Assembly: GCA_017436225.1 (NCBI GenBank)
Contig: JAFSDM010000030.1
Span: 1-64,000 of the forward strand
Reading direction: 5' to 3'
From: Clostridia bacterium
GTDB lineage: Bacteria > Bacillota > Clostridia > Oscillospirales > Acutalibacteraceae
Length of the DNA: 64,000 bases
Part shown: positions 26,742 to 36,402 of the stretch, piece by piece
How positions within the stretch are numbered: position 1 is the first letter of the stretch
Layout: every line of letters starts with the position of its first letter
The notes under the pieces: generated by a model
Told to the model about the DNA's origin: nothing
Databases searched by the model: none
What the model saw: only the letters and a program-made list of their open reading frames with translations
Program-made: the position numbers and the translations under genes

Positions 26742-26769
26742 TTGACTTACAGATACTGCGTTGTAAGAT
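26742..26769 (+). promoter_or_regulatory. Candidate promoter of the carbohydrate operon
   Basis: TTGACT (26742-26747), 16-bp spacer, TAAGAT (26764-26769). GGAGG at 26802-26806 precedes the ATG at 26815. Confidence 0.5.
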
Positions 26770-26814
26770 AAGACGTTTTTAAAACGGCAATCCATTAAAT
26801 CGGAGGTTAGATCA

Positions 26815-29800
26815 ATGAAAAAAAAGTTAAGCCTGGTTTTAGCAATGGTTATGATTTTAACATCAGTTTTTATAACCGGCGCTTCAGCCACAGGTGAAAA
26901 CGGTGGCACCACCAACACAGTTGGCGCTGTTACCGGTTCATCTGAACTCCCGACTTATGAGGACTATTTGTCCGGTAAGAACGGAACTCCCGATGCAACC
27001 GAGGAAATTGTCATAGATGCAACTGATTTTGTGTCTTCTGCCAATGCCACGGTTGAAAAGCTTGATACCTTCAAGCCTGAAAACGGGGAAGAGAGAAAAA
27101 CGGTAGTTAAATGGACCAATGAGGACGGTTATCTTCGTTATAACATCACCGTTCCTGCCGACGGTCTTTATGCCGTTAAGTTCCTTTATTACGCCCTTCC
27201 CTCAAGAAACAATCCTGTAAGTGTTGGTATTAAGGTAGACGGCAAATATTTCTTTGAAAATATGAAAGAGTTTACTCTCGACCGTATTTTTAAGGATGAG
27301 CCTATCTTAGAAACCGACGAAAAGGGCAAAGACAAGTACGATGAAAACGGCAATCCTGTTTATAAGGTAGCGGTTGACAAGGACGGCAATCCCAGAACCG
27401 ACTCTAACGGTGACCCCGTTTACGTTACCGTTCGTATTGATGGTATCGGTAATGAGTTCGCCGCTGAGCAGACCGAGTACTTTGCATTCCAGGAGGCCTA
27501 CTTTACAGATCCTACCGGTTTGGAAAGAACACCTTATACAATCGCTCTTACCGCCGGCACACATACAATCGACATTGAGTCCATTGCAGAACCCTTTGCT
27601 TTGGATGCTGTTGTGTTGTCTACCCCTGTTAAGTACTTACCTTATTCTGAGGTTTCCAAGAATTATGATACCTCTAAAAAGGTAAGCGCCGACACCATCA
27701 AAATTGAGGGTGAGGATGCAAACTTCAAGAGCACAAATTCACTCGTTGCTCAATACGATCAGACCGACCCCAGCGTTTCTTCTGCTAACGGATCTAACCC
27801 TTATCTTACACGCATTAACTATATTGGTAACACCAACTGGTCTACCCCGGGTCAACGTCTTACCTGGAAAGTAACAGTTCCCGAAGCTGGTTATTATAAA
27901 CTTGCCTTCCGTTACAAACAAAACCACGTTCTTAACGGTAACGCTTACCGTAAGCTTTCTGTAAATGGCAAGGTGCCTTTTGCTGAGGCAGCCGATATTG
28001 CCTTCACTTATGGTCTTGATTGGTCCCATAAGGAATTTGCAGATGAAAACGGCAATCCTTACCTTATTTATTTTGAAGAGGGTCAGAACACCATCGAGCT
28101 AGAGGTAAACTTAGGTGAGTTAACCGAAACCGTTCGTGACCTTAAAGAGGTTATTTATAAAGTCGGCGTTCTTTACCGTGATATGGTTAAGATTACAGGT
28201 GAATCACCTGACAGCGGCCGTGACTATAACCTTTTTGAACAAATTCCTAACTTCAACGAAAACCTTATTGAGTACAGCAAGGAGCTTTATCGCATTGCTT
28301 CTAAAACAGAGGAATTAGCAGGTCAGCTTGGCGGTACCAACGCCACTACCATTCGCGGTCTTTGTGAGGTTTTAGATGAAATGGTTGAGCATCAGTGGAT
28401 TGCTCACCAGTACAAGAGCCGTTTCTACAGCAACTATTCCAGTGTTAGCGCTCTTGTTTTCTCAATGATGGAAATGGGTCTTAACCTTGACTACATTGAG
28501 GTTGCCGCTCCCGATACCGAGCTTAAAAATCCTGCTGCAAGCTGGTGGAAGAAAACAAGCTATTCAGTTCAGCGCTTCTTCGCTTCCTTCAGTGCAGACT
28601 ACAACAACATTTCAGGTGATGTTGAAACCGAAAAGAGCATCACTATCTGGGCTAACTGGGGCCGTGACCAAATCCGCGTTCTTAACAACCTTATTCAGTC
28701 ATCCTTCACCCCACAAACAGGTATAGGCGTTAATCTTAAAATGTCCGGCGCATCCTATATTAACGCTATTCTTTCGGGTAAAGCTCCCGACTGTTCGTTA
28801 CATATGAGCCGTTCTGAGCCTGTAAACCTTGCTATTCGCGGCGCTATGGTAGACCTTACTCAGTTCCCCGATTATAATGAGGTTATTAAGCGCTTTATGA
28901 CAGCCGACGCGGTTTTACCCTTCTCCTTTGATATGGACTCAACCGATGATAAACCCGCAGGTGTTTACGCATTACCTGATACACTTAGCTTCTATATGCT
29001 CTTCTATCGTACCGATATTTTTGATGAGTATGATTTAGAGCCGCCTAAAACCTGGCAAGAATATTTAAGAATTGCCGCATTGCTTAACAGAAATAATCTC
29101 CAAGCCAGCTTACCCTACACAGGCATTGCAAGCGCTACAGCAGTTAATGCAGGTGTTGGTTCGCTTAGTATCTTACCTACATTTATTATGCAGCTTGGCG
29201 GCGAGATTTATAAAGAGGATGGTTCAGGTACATTACTTACCTCTTCAACTGCTATTGAAGCATTCGAGTTCTGGACCGACTTCTTCAACGAATACAAATT
29301 CCCCGTACAGGCAGACTTCTTTAACCGTTTCCGTTTAGGAACTATGCCTATGGGTATTCAAAACTACAGCACATACATTCAGTTTACTATGGCTGCGCCT
29401 GAAATAACAGGTAAATGGAAGATGGCACCTATCCCAGGCTTTATGCGTGAGGATGGCACCATTAATAACTGTCAGGCGGGTTCAGGTTCAGGCTGTGGTA
29501 TCTTAAAGGCTTCCAAAAACCATAAGCTTGGTTGGGAGTTCCTTAAATGGTGGACTTCTGCTGAAACTCAGCTTACCTATTCTAACAACTGCGAATCCAT
29601 TCTTGGCGTTTCGGGCCGTGTTGCTACAGCAAACCCTGAAGCTCTTTCCAAGATGGGTTGGGATAAGGAGAGCGTTAAGGTTCTTCTTGAGCAGTGGTCT
29701 AAGATGAAGGAAGTTCCTGAGGTTGCAGGTAGCTACTACACCGCAAGATCAATTGACCAGGCATACTGGAACGTTGTAAACAACGCACAGAATGCTAAGG

Positions 29801-29874
29801 ATATGCTTATTAAATGGGCAGAAATTTCCGATGCAGAGATTGAGCGTAAGCGCAATCAGTATGATATTAAGTAA
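26815..29874 (+). CDS. Giant sugar-binding protein with carbohydrate-binding-like modules
   Basis: 1019 residues. A signal peptide (1-26) lacks a lipobox cysteine. Two beta-sandwich segments follow (about 65-270 and 290-445), each with the LRYNITVPADGLYAVKF or LTWKVTVPEAGYYKLAF pattern of CBM6/35-like folds. A helical segment (about 470-600) comes next, then a family-1 solute-binding fold (about 608-1005; TFIMQLGGEIYKEDG, WEFLKWWTS). Residues 167-205 hold a tandem NGNPVY repeat insert. A usual sugar-binding protein has about 420-450 residues. It heads the transporter operon, 15 bases ahead of the first permease. It probably captures a large glycan at the cell surface, though its mode of attachment is unclear. 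Codon choice favours TTC, GTT and CTT as in highly expressed genes. Confidence 0.85.
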   Translation: MKKKLSLVLAMVMILTSVFITGASATGENGGTTNTVGAVTGSSELPTYEDYLSGKNGTPDATEEIVIDATDFVSSANATVEKLDTFKPENGEERKTVVKWTNEDGYLRYNITVPADGLYAVKFLYYALPSRNNPVSVGIKVDGKYFFENMKEFTLDRIFKDEPILETDEKGKDKYDENGNPVYKVAVDKDGNPRTDSNGDPVYVTVRIDGIGNEFAAEQTEYFAFQEAYFTDPTGLERTPYTIALTAGTHTIDIESIAEPFALDAVVLSTPVKYLPYSEVSKNYDTSKKVSADTIKIEGEDANFKSTNSLVAQYDQTDPSVSSANGSNPYLTRINYIGNTNWSTPGQRLTWKVTVPEAGYYKLAFRYKQNHVLNGNAYRKLSVNGKVPFAEAADIAFTYGLDWSHKEFADENGNPYLIYFEEGQNTIELEVNLGELTETVRDLKEVIYKVGVLYRDMVKITGESPDSGRDYNLFEQIPNFNENLIEYSKELYRIASKTEELAGQLGGTNATTIRGLCEVLDEMVEHQWIAHQYKSRFYSNYSSVSALVFSMMEMGLNLDYIEVAAPDTELKNPAASWWKKTSYSVQRFFASFSADYNNISGDVETEKSITIWANWGRDQIRVLNNLIQSSFTPQTGIGVNLKMSGASYINAILSGKAPDCSLHMSRSEPVNLAIRGAMVDLTQFPDYNEVIKRFMTADAVLPFSFDMDSTDDKPAGVYALPDTLSFYMLFYRTDIFDEYDLEPPKTWQEYLRIAALLNRNNLQASLPYTGIASATAVNAGVGSLSILPTFIMQLGGEIYKEDGSGTLLTSSTAIEAFEFWTDFFNEYKFPVQADFFNRFRLGTMPMGIQNYSTYIQFTMAAPEITGKWKMAPIPGFMREDGTINNCQAGSGSGCGILKASKNHKLGWEFLKWWTSAETQLTYSNNCESILGVSGRVATANPEALSKMGWDKESVKVLLEQWSKMKEVPEVAGSYYTARSIDQAYWNVVNNAQNAKDMLIKWAEISDAEIERKRNQYDIK

Positions 29875-29889
29875 AAGGAGGGCACAAGT

Positions 29890-30816
29890 ATGACAACAGC
29901 TAATAAAGAACCCGTTAATCTGGTTATTAAAAGAAAAGAAAAGTTTTCTAACAATGCAGTATATTATCTTATGCTTGCACCCTTCTTCGTTCTTTTCTTC
30001 CTGTTCACAGTATTACCCGTTATCAGCTCGGTAATATTAAGCTTTTTCGATTTCGACGCCGTTTCTTTCCCACGCTTTGCAGGCGTTGATAACTACCTTC
30101 GTATGTTCGTTCACGATGACGTTTTCCCAAAAGCACTCAGCAACACACTTGTTTTGGCGATTGTAACAGGTCCCTTGGGCTTCTTAATTGCCTTTATGCT
30201 TGCTTGGATGGTTAACGAATTTGGTCCGGGCGTTCGTACACTTCTTTCATTTATGTTCTATGCCCCCGCACTTGCAGGTAACGTTTACTTTATCTGGCAA
30301 ATTCTTTTCAGCGGTGACGCATACGGCTACATAAACAGTACACTTCTTTCCTTTGGTCTTATTGTTGAGCCTATTCAGTGGCTTAGAAATCCAAGCTATG
30401 CTTTACCTATTATATGTATAGTACAGCTGTGGATGAGTATGGGTGTTACCTTCCTTTCAAACATTTCCGGTTTGCAAAATGTTAACCCCGAGCTTTATGA
30501 AGCAGGCGCAATCGACGGCGTTAAAAACCGTTGGCACGAGCTTTGGTACATTACCATTCCATCAATGAAGAGCATTTTAATGTTCGGTGTTGTTATGCAA
30601 ATCCAGTCAGCCTTCTCTATTGCGGCTGTTCCTCAGGCGCTTTGCGGCTACCCAAGTATCAACAACTCAACCGATACTCTTGTAGCACTTATTACCGACG
30701 TTGGTACTGCTCGATATGAGATGGGTTATGCAGCTGCTATTTCAGTTATTTTGTTTATTATGATGTTTGCTACCAAGAACTTACTTGGTAAGCTAGTAAA
30801 CTTAGCGGGGAGGTAG
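29890..30816 (+). CDS. Sugar ABC transporter permease (MalF type), set 1
   Basis: 308-residue inner-membrane permease with six helices after an N-terminal cytoplasmic stretch. The EAA loop, EAGAIDGVKNRWHELWYITIPSMK, contacts the ATPase. It matches the LacF/UgpA/MalF branch of carbohydrate uptake permeases. Preceded by AAAGGAGG and followed seven bases later by its MalG-type partner. No ATPase gene lies in the operon, so a shared ATPase such as MsmK is expected elsewhere. Confidence 0.93.
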   Translation: MTTANKEPVNLVIKRKEKFSNNAVYYLMLAPFFVLFFLFTVLPVISSVILSFFDFDAVSFPRFAGVDNYLRMFVHDDVFPKALSNTLVLAIVTGPLGFLIAFMLAWMVNEFGPGVRTLLSFMFYAPALAGNVYFIWQILFSGDAYGYINSTLLSFGLIVEPIQWLRNPSYALPIICIVQLWMSMGVTFLSNISGLQNVNPELYEAGAIDGVKNRWHELWYITIPSMKSILMFGVVMQIQSAFSIAAVPQALCGYPSINNSTDTLVALITDVGTARYEMGYAAAISVILFIMMFATKNLLGKLVNLAGR

Positions 30817-30823
30817 AGAATAA

Positions 30824-31741
30824 ATGGAAGCTACAATGAGTAAAGCTGATGCCAGAAGGCTTAAAAAGTTAAAGCTTAAAGCCGCTAAACGCGATCAGTA
30901 CAAACGTTTCACTCGTACCAAAAGCGGAAACTTCTTCTACACATTTTTCTTAATTCTCTTTGGCATGTTCTCAGTACTCCCTATGTACTACTGTATTATT
31001 ACTTCCTTCAAGCCATTGGATGAGCTTTTGGTTTTCCCGCCTCGCTTTTACGTTATTTCACCTACCGTAGAAAGCTATCTTACCCTTCCAAGCCTTTTGG
31101 ATAACCTTGCAGTTCCCCTTTCAAGATACGCTTTTAACAGTATTTTCGTAAGCGTTGTTGCTACCTTCCTTCACGTTATGGTTGGTTCCGCAGCAGCTTA
31201 CGTATTGGCAAAAACCAATATCCCCGGTAAAAAGATAATCTTTACTATTGTTCAGATGTCACTTCTTTATAACAGCTACACCTTGGAAATCCCACGTTAC
31301 ATTATTTACGCTAATATGGGCATATTCGATACCTATTGGGCCTACATTTTACCCGCAATTCCTTCTTCAATGGGTGTATTCCTTATGAAGCAGTTTATGG
31401 ATACCAACATTCCCGACGCTTTGATTGAAGCAGCCAAGATTGATGGCGCAGGCTCCTTTAGAACCTTCTGGTCAATTGCAATGCCTAACGTTAAGCCTGC
31501 TTGGCTTACCCTTACACTCTTCTCCTTCCGTGACCTTTGGGCAGCTGCCCCCGGTTCCACAATCTTCAGTGAAGAGCTTAAGACACTTCCCTTCGCAGCT
31601 TCTACCATCGCACAAAGCGGTATTGCTCGTCAGGGTTGCGCCATGGCAGTTACAGTTATTATGATGATTCCGCCTATTTTGGTTTACTTGGTAACACAAA
31701 GCAGTGTTACACAAACCATGAGTAGTTCGGGTATTAAATAA
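30824..31741 (+). CDS. Sugar ABC transporter permease (MalG type), set 1
   Basis: 305-residue permease of the MalG/LacG branch: a basic N-terminus, six helices and the EAA loop EAAKIDGAGSFRTFWSIAMPNVKP. The ribosome site GGGGAGG is ten bases upstream of the ATG. It pairs with the preceding MalF-type permease. Confidence 0.93.
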   Translation: MEATMSKADARRLKKLKLKAAKRDQYKRFTRTKSGNFFYTFFLILFGMFSVLPMYYCIITSFKPLDELLVFPPRFYVISPTVESYLTLPSLLDNLAVPLSRYAFNSIFVSVVATFLHVMVGSAAAYVLAKTNIPGKKIIFTIVQMSLLYNSYTLEIPRYIIYANMGIFDTYWAYILPAIPSSMGVFLMKQFMDTNIPDALIEAAKIDGAGSFRTFWSIAMPNVKPAWLTLTLFSFRDLWAAAPGSTIFSEELKTLPFAASTIAQSGIARQGCAMAVTVIMMIPPILVYLVTQSSVTQTMSSSGIK

Positions 31742-31759
31742 GCATAGGAGGAAAGTTAA

Positions 31760-33943
31760 ATGAAAAAATCGCCCTTGTTAAAAGGCAAATTGTATCGTAA
31801 GGCTCTTCTTCCTGTATTGCTTATTGCAATTATTATGTCGATATTTGTTGTTCCCGTATCGGCAGATAAAATCGCTCAGGATCCTTATGATACCTACACC
31901 TACTGGACTTCACCCGGTATTAAGAAAGACGTTTCATCTGCTCCTATGTATGAGTATGATACAACCATCACAGCCGCAACACTTGGCTTAGATGCTTTCG
32001 TTGCGCCTACCGATGTTTTCATTGACAATAAAGGTTTGATTTACCTTACCGATAACGGTAATTCAAGAATTGTTGTTATGAATCCCGATTATACCCTTAA
32101 TAAGGTTATTAAAAGCTTTAACTATAAAGGCGAAACACTTGAGCTTAGTAAGCCAGCATCTGTTTTCGTTACAAATAAGGGTGAGCTTTTTGTAGCAGAT
32201 ACCGAAAACGCCCGTGTTATTATTGGTGATTTAAACGGTGTTGCTTCACGAGTTCTTTATCTACCCGAGGATGATGTTATTCCCTCAAACTTCCTTTACA
32301 AGCCTGAAAAAATCGTTGTAGATAATGAAGGTTATTGCTACATTCTCAGCACCGGTTCTTATTACGGCGCTGTTATGTATGATGATGAGTATAACTTCTC
32401 CGGCTTCTACGGCGCTAACTCAGTTAAAAGCTCTGTTTTAGATATTTTCACAAAAATTTATGAGCTTTACATTATGTCTGATACGCAGCAGGCAAATAAA
32501 ATGAGAGAGCTTCCTTACTGCTTTACAGACCTTTCAATAGACGAAAAGAACTTCGTTTATACCGCTACTGCGCCTGAAACCAATACCGCTTCCAATAAAG
32601 GTCAGCTTAAAAAGCTTTCCCCCGGCGGTATTAACATTCTTTCAGATAAAACCTCTAAAAGGGTTGTTTCTGCCGAAGACTTTAACTTCTCTGATGCCTT
32701 GAGCGTTAAGTTTGCCAACAATAAGGGCAGATACGATCAGAGATTCAGTAACATTATTTCAATGGACGTTGACTCCTACGGCTATATGTACGGACTTTGC
32801 AGTTCTTACGGTCACGTTCTTGTTTATGATCAGGAATGTAATCAGCTTACCGTTTTCGGTGGCGGTCTTGATAAGGGTGGTCAAAAGGGTACCTTTGGTA
32901 AGGCAGTAAACATTCAGGTAGACGATATTTCCGAAAAGGTATTTATTGTTGACGGTGCATATAATTCGCTTACCGTTTTCAAGCCAACCGAGTACGGTAA
33001 AATCGTTAAACAGGCACAGGCGTTTACAAGCGCAGGCGACTATGAGGATGCTGAAAAGCTTTGGAACGAGGCTCTTACCTACGACCGTAACTCTCAGCTC
33101 GCATACCGCGGTCTTGCCCACTCTGCCTTAATTCAAGAGAGATATGAGGAAACTCTTGATTATGCTAAGCTTGGTTACGACCAAGATATATATGCTTCTG
33201 CATTCGTATTTGTTCGTAACGATTTCCTTACAGAGCACTTCCTTGTTATATTCTTACTTGCAATAGCTATTGTTGTTGGACTTATCTTTGGTGTTGTTTA
33301 TATGAAAAAGCACAACAAGAAGCTTATTAAAAATCCCGCTCTTGCAACAATGTTCGGTTCAGTTATGCATCCGTTTGAGGGATCACAACAGGTAAGATAC
33401 TATAATAGAGGTTCTGCAAAGCTTGCAACCTTAGTATTGGTTATTTACTTTATAACAACCGTATGCAGTGAAATCTACTATGGCTTTATGTACGTTATGG
33501 TAGATAAATCCACCTATAGCGCAGGCTTCTCACTTATTCGTACCTTTGGTATTGTATTGCTCTGGACAGTTGTAAACTGGGGTCTTACAACCCTCTTCCA
33601 AGGTAAGGGTAATATGAAGCAGGTTTACATTGTAACCTGTTATGCGCTTATTCCTCAGATTGTAGGCTCAGTACTTACAACTATTCTTTCTAACATACTT
33701 GCACCTGAGGAAGCAATTATTATTACAGGTATTAATGTTGTATGTATTGCGCTTACAGCAATAATGCTTTGCATTGGAATTATGACAGTTCACGAAATAG
33801 GCTTCTTTAAATTCTTAACAATGACACTTGTTATTATTGTAGGTATGCTTCTTTGTGTATTTGTTATTATGATGGTAATTGTTCTGCTTCAGCAATTATT
33901 CACCTTTATCGGAACAATTTATAAAGAGGTCGCTTATCGATGA
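31760..33943 (+). CDS. Beta-propeller/TPR/YIP1 membrane protein
   Basis: 727 residues with a rare domain string. A signal peptide or anchor (about 15-35) is followed by an extracytoplasmic NHL-type beta-propeller (about 80-410; blades such as PTDVFIDNKGLIYLTDNGNSR). Two TPR-like helical repeats come next (about 412-480), then a membrane helix (493-514) and a five-helix YIP1 domain (about 540-712). Proteins of this make-up occur in Firmicutes beside sugar transporters and DUF5696 genes, but their role is unknown to me. The outer propeller could bind glycan or the binding proteins, while YIP1 sits with the permeases (inference). Its stop overlaps an upstream ATG of the DUF5696 frame. Confidence 0.8.
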   Translation: MKKSPLLKGKLYRKALLPVLLIAIIMSIFVVPVSADKIAQDPYDTYTYWTSPGIKKDVSSAPMYEYDTTITAATLGLDAFVAPTDVFIDNKGLIYLTDNGNSRIVVMNPDYTLNKVIKSFNYKGETLELSKPASVFVTNKGELFVADTENARVIIGDLNGVASRVLYLPEDDVIPSNFLYKPEKIVVDNEGYCYILSTGSYYGAVMYDDEYNFSGFYGANSVKSSVLDIFTKIYELYIMSDTQQANKMRELPYCFTDLSIDEKNFVYTATAPETNTASNKGQLKKLSPGGINILSDKTSKRVVSAEDFNFSDALSVKFANNKGRYDQRFSNIISMDVDSYGYMYGLCSSYGHVLVYDQECNQLTVFGGGLDKGGQKGTFGKAVNIQVDDISEKVFIVDGAYNSLTVFKPTEYGKIVKQAQAFTSAGDYEDAEKLWNEALTYDRNSQLAYRGLAHSALIQERYEETLDYAKLGYDQDIYASAFVFVRNDFLTEHFLVIFLLAIAIVVGLIFGVVYMKKHNKKLIKNPALATMFGSVMHPFEGSQQVRYYNRGSAKLATLVLVIYFITTVCSEIYYGFMYVMVDKSTYSAGFSLIRTFGIVLLWTVVNWGLTTLFQGKGNMKQVYIVTCYALIPQIVGSVLTTILSNILAPEEAIIITGINVVCIALTAIMLCIGIMTVHEIGFFKFLTMTLVIIVGMLLCVFVIMMVIVLLQQLFTFIGTIYKEVAYR

Positions 33944-33966
33944 CCGCAGACTTTGGAGGACTTAGA

Positions 33967-36387
33967 ATGAAACACTTAATTAAGATAATCGCTTTGATAT
34001 CTGCTTTGTGTATTATGCTTGGTGCGCTCTCAGGCTGTGGTGGCGTTTCAAGCGTTAAATACGAATATAAAAACTACGAAGATGTTGTAGTACACGATGT
34101 AGAAAATTTGGAAAACGGCGTTGTTGCTGAATCTGATGATTTTAAAATGATTTGGCACAAATCATCAATCGGCTCAGACGGTATGGAATATGACCGCGCC
34201 GCCATTGAGTTCGTTTCCAAAAAGGATGGTACCGTTTGGTCCACAACCCCTAAGAAATATTATGATTCCACAGATCCCGCAGCCCTTTACGGCGCAGGAC
34301 TCATCAATTCATCCGTTGTTGTTACAGTTAGAAATGGTGAGCGTGTTTTCTCATACGATGCATATGAGCAAGCAATTATGTACGGTCGTTTTTCCTCTAA
34401 AAAATGTGAGGATAAAAACGGTATAACCGTTACCTATTATTTTGATGATTCAGGTATTATTGTTTCTGTTGACTATTATTTAGAGGACGGCGCATTTAAG
34501 GTATCCGTTGACCCCAAAAATGTTAACAGCTATATGATTGATACCAGTGCTAACGCAGGCGTACACGGCGAATCATCTGCAGGTCCCGTTCAGTACATTG
34601 TAAGCGTAACACCTGCACCCTTTATGTGCAGTACTGAAAATACACCCGCAAACAGCAAGGATTCCTACGTTGTAGTTCCTTCCGGCAGCGGCGCTCTTAT
34701 GTACACCGATTTACGCACAGATAATAGTCTTCGTACTTTCGGTGACTTCCAGTTAAATCCTGATGGCACCGAAGGTTTGGTGTACGGTCAGGACTATGCG
34801 GTTGATAAATACCACAACCCACTTAACGAAACTCCTATTACAATGCCCTTCTACGGCATTAAAGCAGGTAATAACGCGCTTTGCGCTATTATTGAGCAGT
34901 CGGCTGAAGCTTGTAAAATAACCGCAAGACTTGGTGATACCACTCTTGGCGCAGACTTCACCAAGGATCCACCACCACCCGGTTATTCTTACATAGCAGC
35001 TACCTATAACGTGCTTGGTTATGATTCTATTTTCACCAATGACCGTTGGCGTTTACAGTATAACGAATATACTGAGCAAAATCTTGAGCCGGTAGTAATT
35101 GGTTATTACCCCTTAAGCGGCGACCAAGCCAATTATACAGGTATGGCAAAGCGTTATCAGAAATATCTTGTAGATAAAGAAAATCTAAAGAAATCTCAGG
35201 ATAATCAGTTGCTTAACGTTAAGCTTTACGGCTCCTTCATTCAGGATGAGCTTTTCGCGGGTATCCCTTATGAAAAGGACATTGCTCTTACAACCTATAA
35301 GGAAGCAACCGAAATCTTAAGCGACCTTAAGAAAATCTCAGGCGGAAGCCTTACTGCAATTATGCAGGGCTATGGCGACGGCGGTATTGATGCCGAAAAG
35401 CTTGCGGGTGGTTTTAAACTCACAGGCGTCGTTGGCAGCAAATCCGACCTTGAGGAATTTGTTGAGTACACAACAGCTAACTCAATAAAAACCTTCTTCA
35501 ACTTTGATATTGTTAAATTCTATGAATCAACAAAGGGCTACAGCGTCAATTTTGATGTTGCCCTTAATGTAAACGGAATTCCTTCCCCTGTTTATGATTT
35601 CTTAGCTTCTACCCGTGCCCGTCATGAGGTTAAAAACGGCGGTAAGGTTGGCGCAAAGGTTTCACGTAGCGAGCTACCTAACGTAGCAAGCGATGTTGTT
35701 GCCTTTGCCGATAAGCTTGGTATCACAGGAATTGGCTTTAATACCTTAGGTAATATGGCTTATTCCGATTACGATGTTGTTGAAGAAAACGGCGTTGCAG
35801 TTTTCAGAAATCCCGTACGTTTAAATATGGGTAATGATGTTAAGGCAATCGTTGCTGATGCTCAAAAGAACAACAAAACAGTATTAATGGATGGTACCTA
35901 TGCCTACGGCGCAGTTGCAGCAGATGTTATTGCTAACATTCCTTCTGCCTCCAATCAGAACAACATATTTGATTTAGAAGTTCCTCTTTATCAAATTGTT
36001 TTCCAAGGCTATAAGGCAAACAGCGTTAGCGCTATTAATACTGCAGTAAATAAAAGAGAGCAGTTCTTAAAGGCTATTGAAACAGGTAGCGGACTTTCCT
36101 TCGAGCTTATCAATAACTACTATCAGGATCTTAGTATGCAAAATATGCGCGGCTTACACGCTGCATTGTATTCTGATAATGTAAAGCTTATTGAGGATTA
36201 TGTAACCGAAGGTAAGGCTTACCTCACCAGCGTTGCAGGCGCAACAATCGTTAGCCATCAGTATATGACCAAGGATGTTGTTAAAACAGTATTCGATAAC
36301 GGCGTTACAGTTTATGTAAACTATGGCGATACCGATTACACATCCGACATTGGCGTAGTAAAAGCTCAAGGCTTTTTGAATAAATAA
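33967..36387 (+). CDS. DUF5696-family lipoprotein
   Basis: 806 residues. It has a lipoprotein signal (LSGC, lipidated Cys24), a beta-rich N-terminal half (about 35-390) and a C-terminal half (about 400-800) of alternating strands and helices. Motifs such as GFNTLGNMAYSDYDV and the ending with GVTVYVNYG suit a TIM-barrel-like, glycosidase-related fold of the DUF5696 family. I see no assigned catalytic pair. ATG 33967 is chosen for TGGAGGA upstream; an in-frame ATG at 33940 overlaps the previous stop and lacks a site. Its place between two permease pairs suggests it processes the imported glycan at the surface. Confidence 0.8.
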   Translation: MKHLIKIIALISALCIMLGALSGCGGVSSVKYEYKNYEDVVVHDVENLENGVVAESDDFKMIWHKSSIGSDGMEYDRAAIEFVSKKDGTVWSTTPKKYYDSTDPAALYGAGLINSSVVVTVRNGERVFSYDAYEQAIMYGRFSSKKCEDKNGITVTYYFDDSGIIVSVDYYLEDGAFKVSVDPKNVNSYMIDTSANAGVHGESSAGPVQYIVSVTPAPFMCSTENTPANSKDSYVVVPSGSGALMYTDLRTDNSLRTFGDFQLNPDGTEGLVYGQDYAVDKYHNPLNETPITMPFYGIKAGNNALCAIIEQSAEACKITARLGDTTLGADFTKDPPPPGYSYIAATYNVLGYDSIFTNDRWRLQYNEYTEQNLEPVVIGYYPLSGDQANYTGMAKRYQKYLVDKENLKKSQDNQLLNVKLYGSFIQDELFAGIPYEKDIALTTYKEATEILSDLKKISGGSLTAIMQGYGDGGIDAEKLAGGFKLTGVVGSKSDLEEFVEYTTANSIKTFFNFDIVKFYESTKGYSVNFDVALNVNGIPSPVYDFLASTRARHEVKNGGKVGAKVSRSELPNVASDVVAFADKLGITGIGFNTLGNMAYSDYDVVEENGVAVFRNPVRLNMGNDVKAIVADAQKNNKTVLMDGTYAYGAVAADVIANIPSASNQNNIFDLEVPLYQIVFQGYKANSVSAINTAVNKREQFLKAIETGSGLSFELINNYYQDLSMQNMRGLHAALYSDNVKLIEDYVTEGKAYLTSVAGATIVSHQYMTKDVVKTVFDNGVTVYVNYGDTDYTSDIGVVKAQGFLNK

Positions 36388-36402
36388 AGGAGGGGATCTT
36401 AA

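Larger units (their letters stand above)
26239..26814 (+). other. 576-base AT-rich intergenic region upstream of the carbohydrate locus
   Basis: No convincing gene; a 69-codon minus-strand frame has no ribosome site. The region holds TTGACA at 26590-26595 with a poor -10 at 17-18 bp, a long hairpin (26621-26669), an AT-rich palindrome near 26722-26740 and a nearer promoter candidate at 26742-26769. The size and structure suggest complex control of the operon that starts at 26815. Confidence 0.6.
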
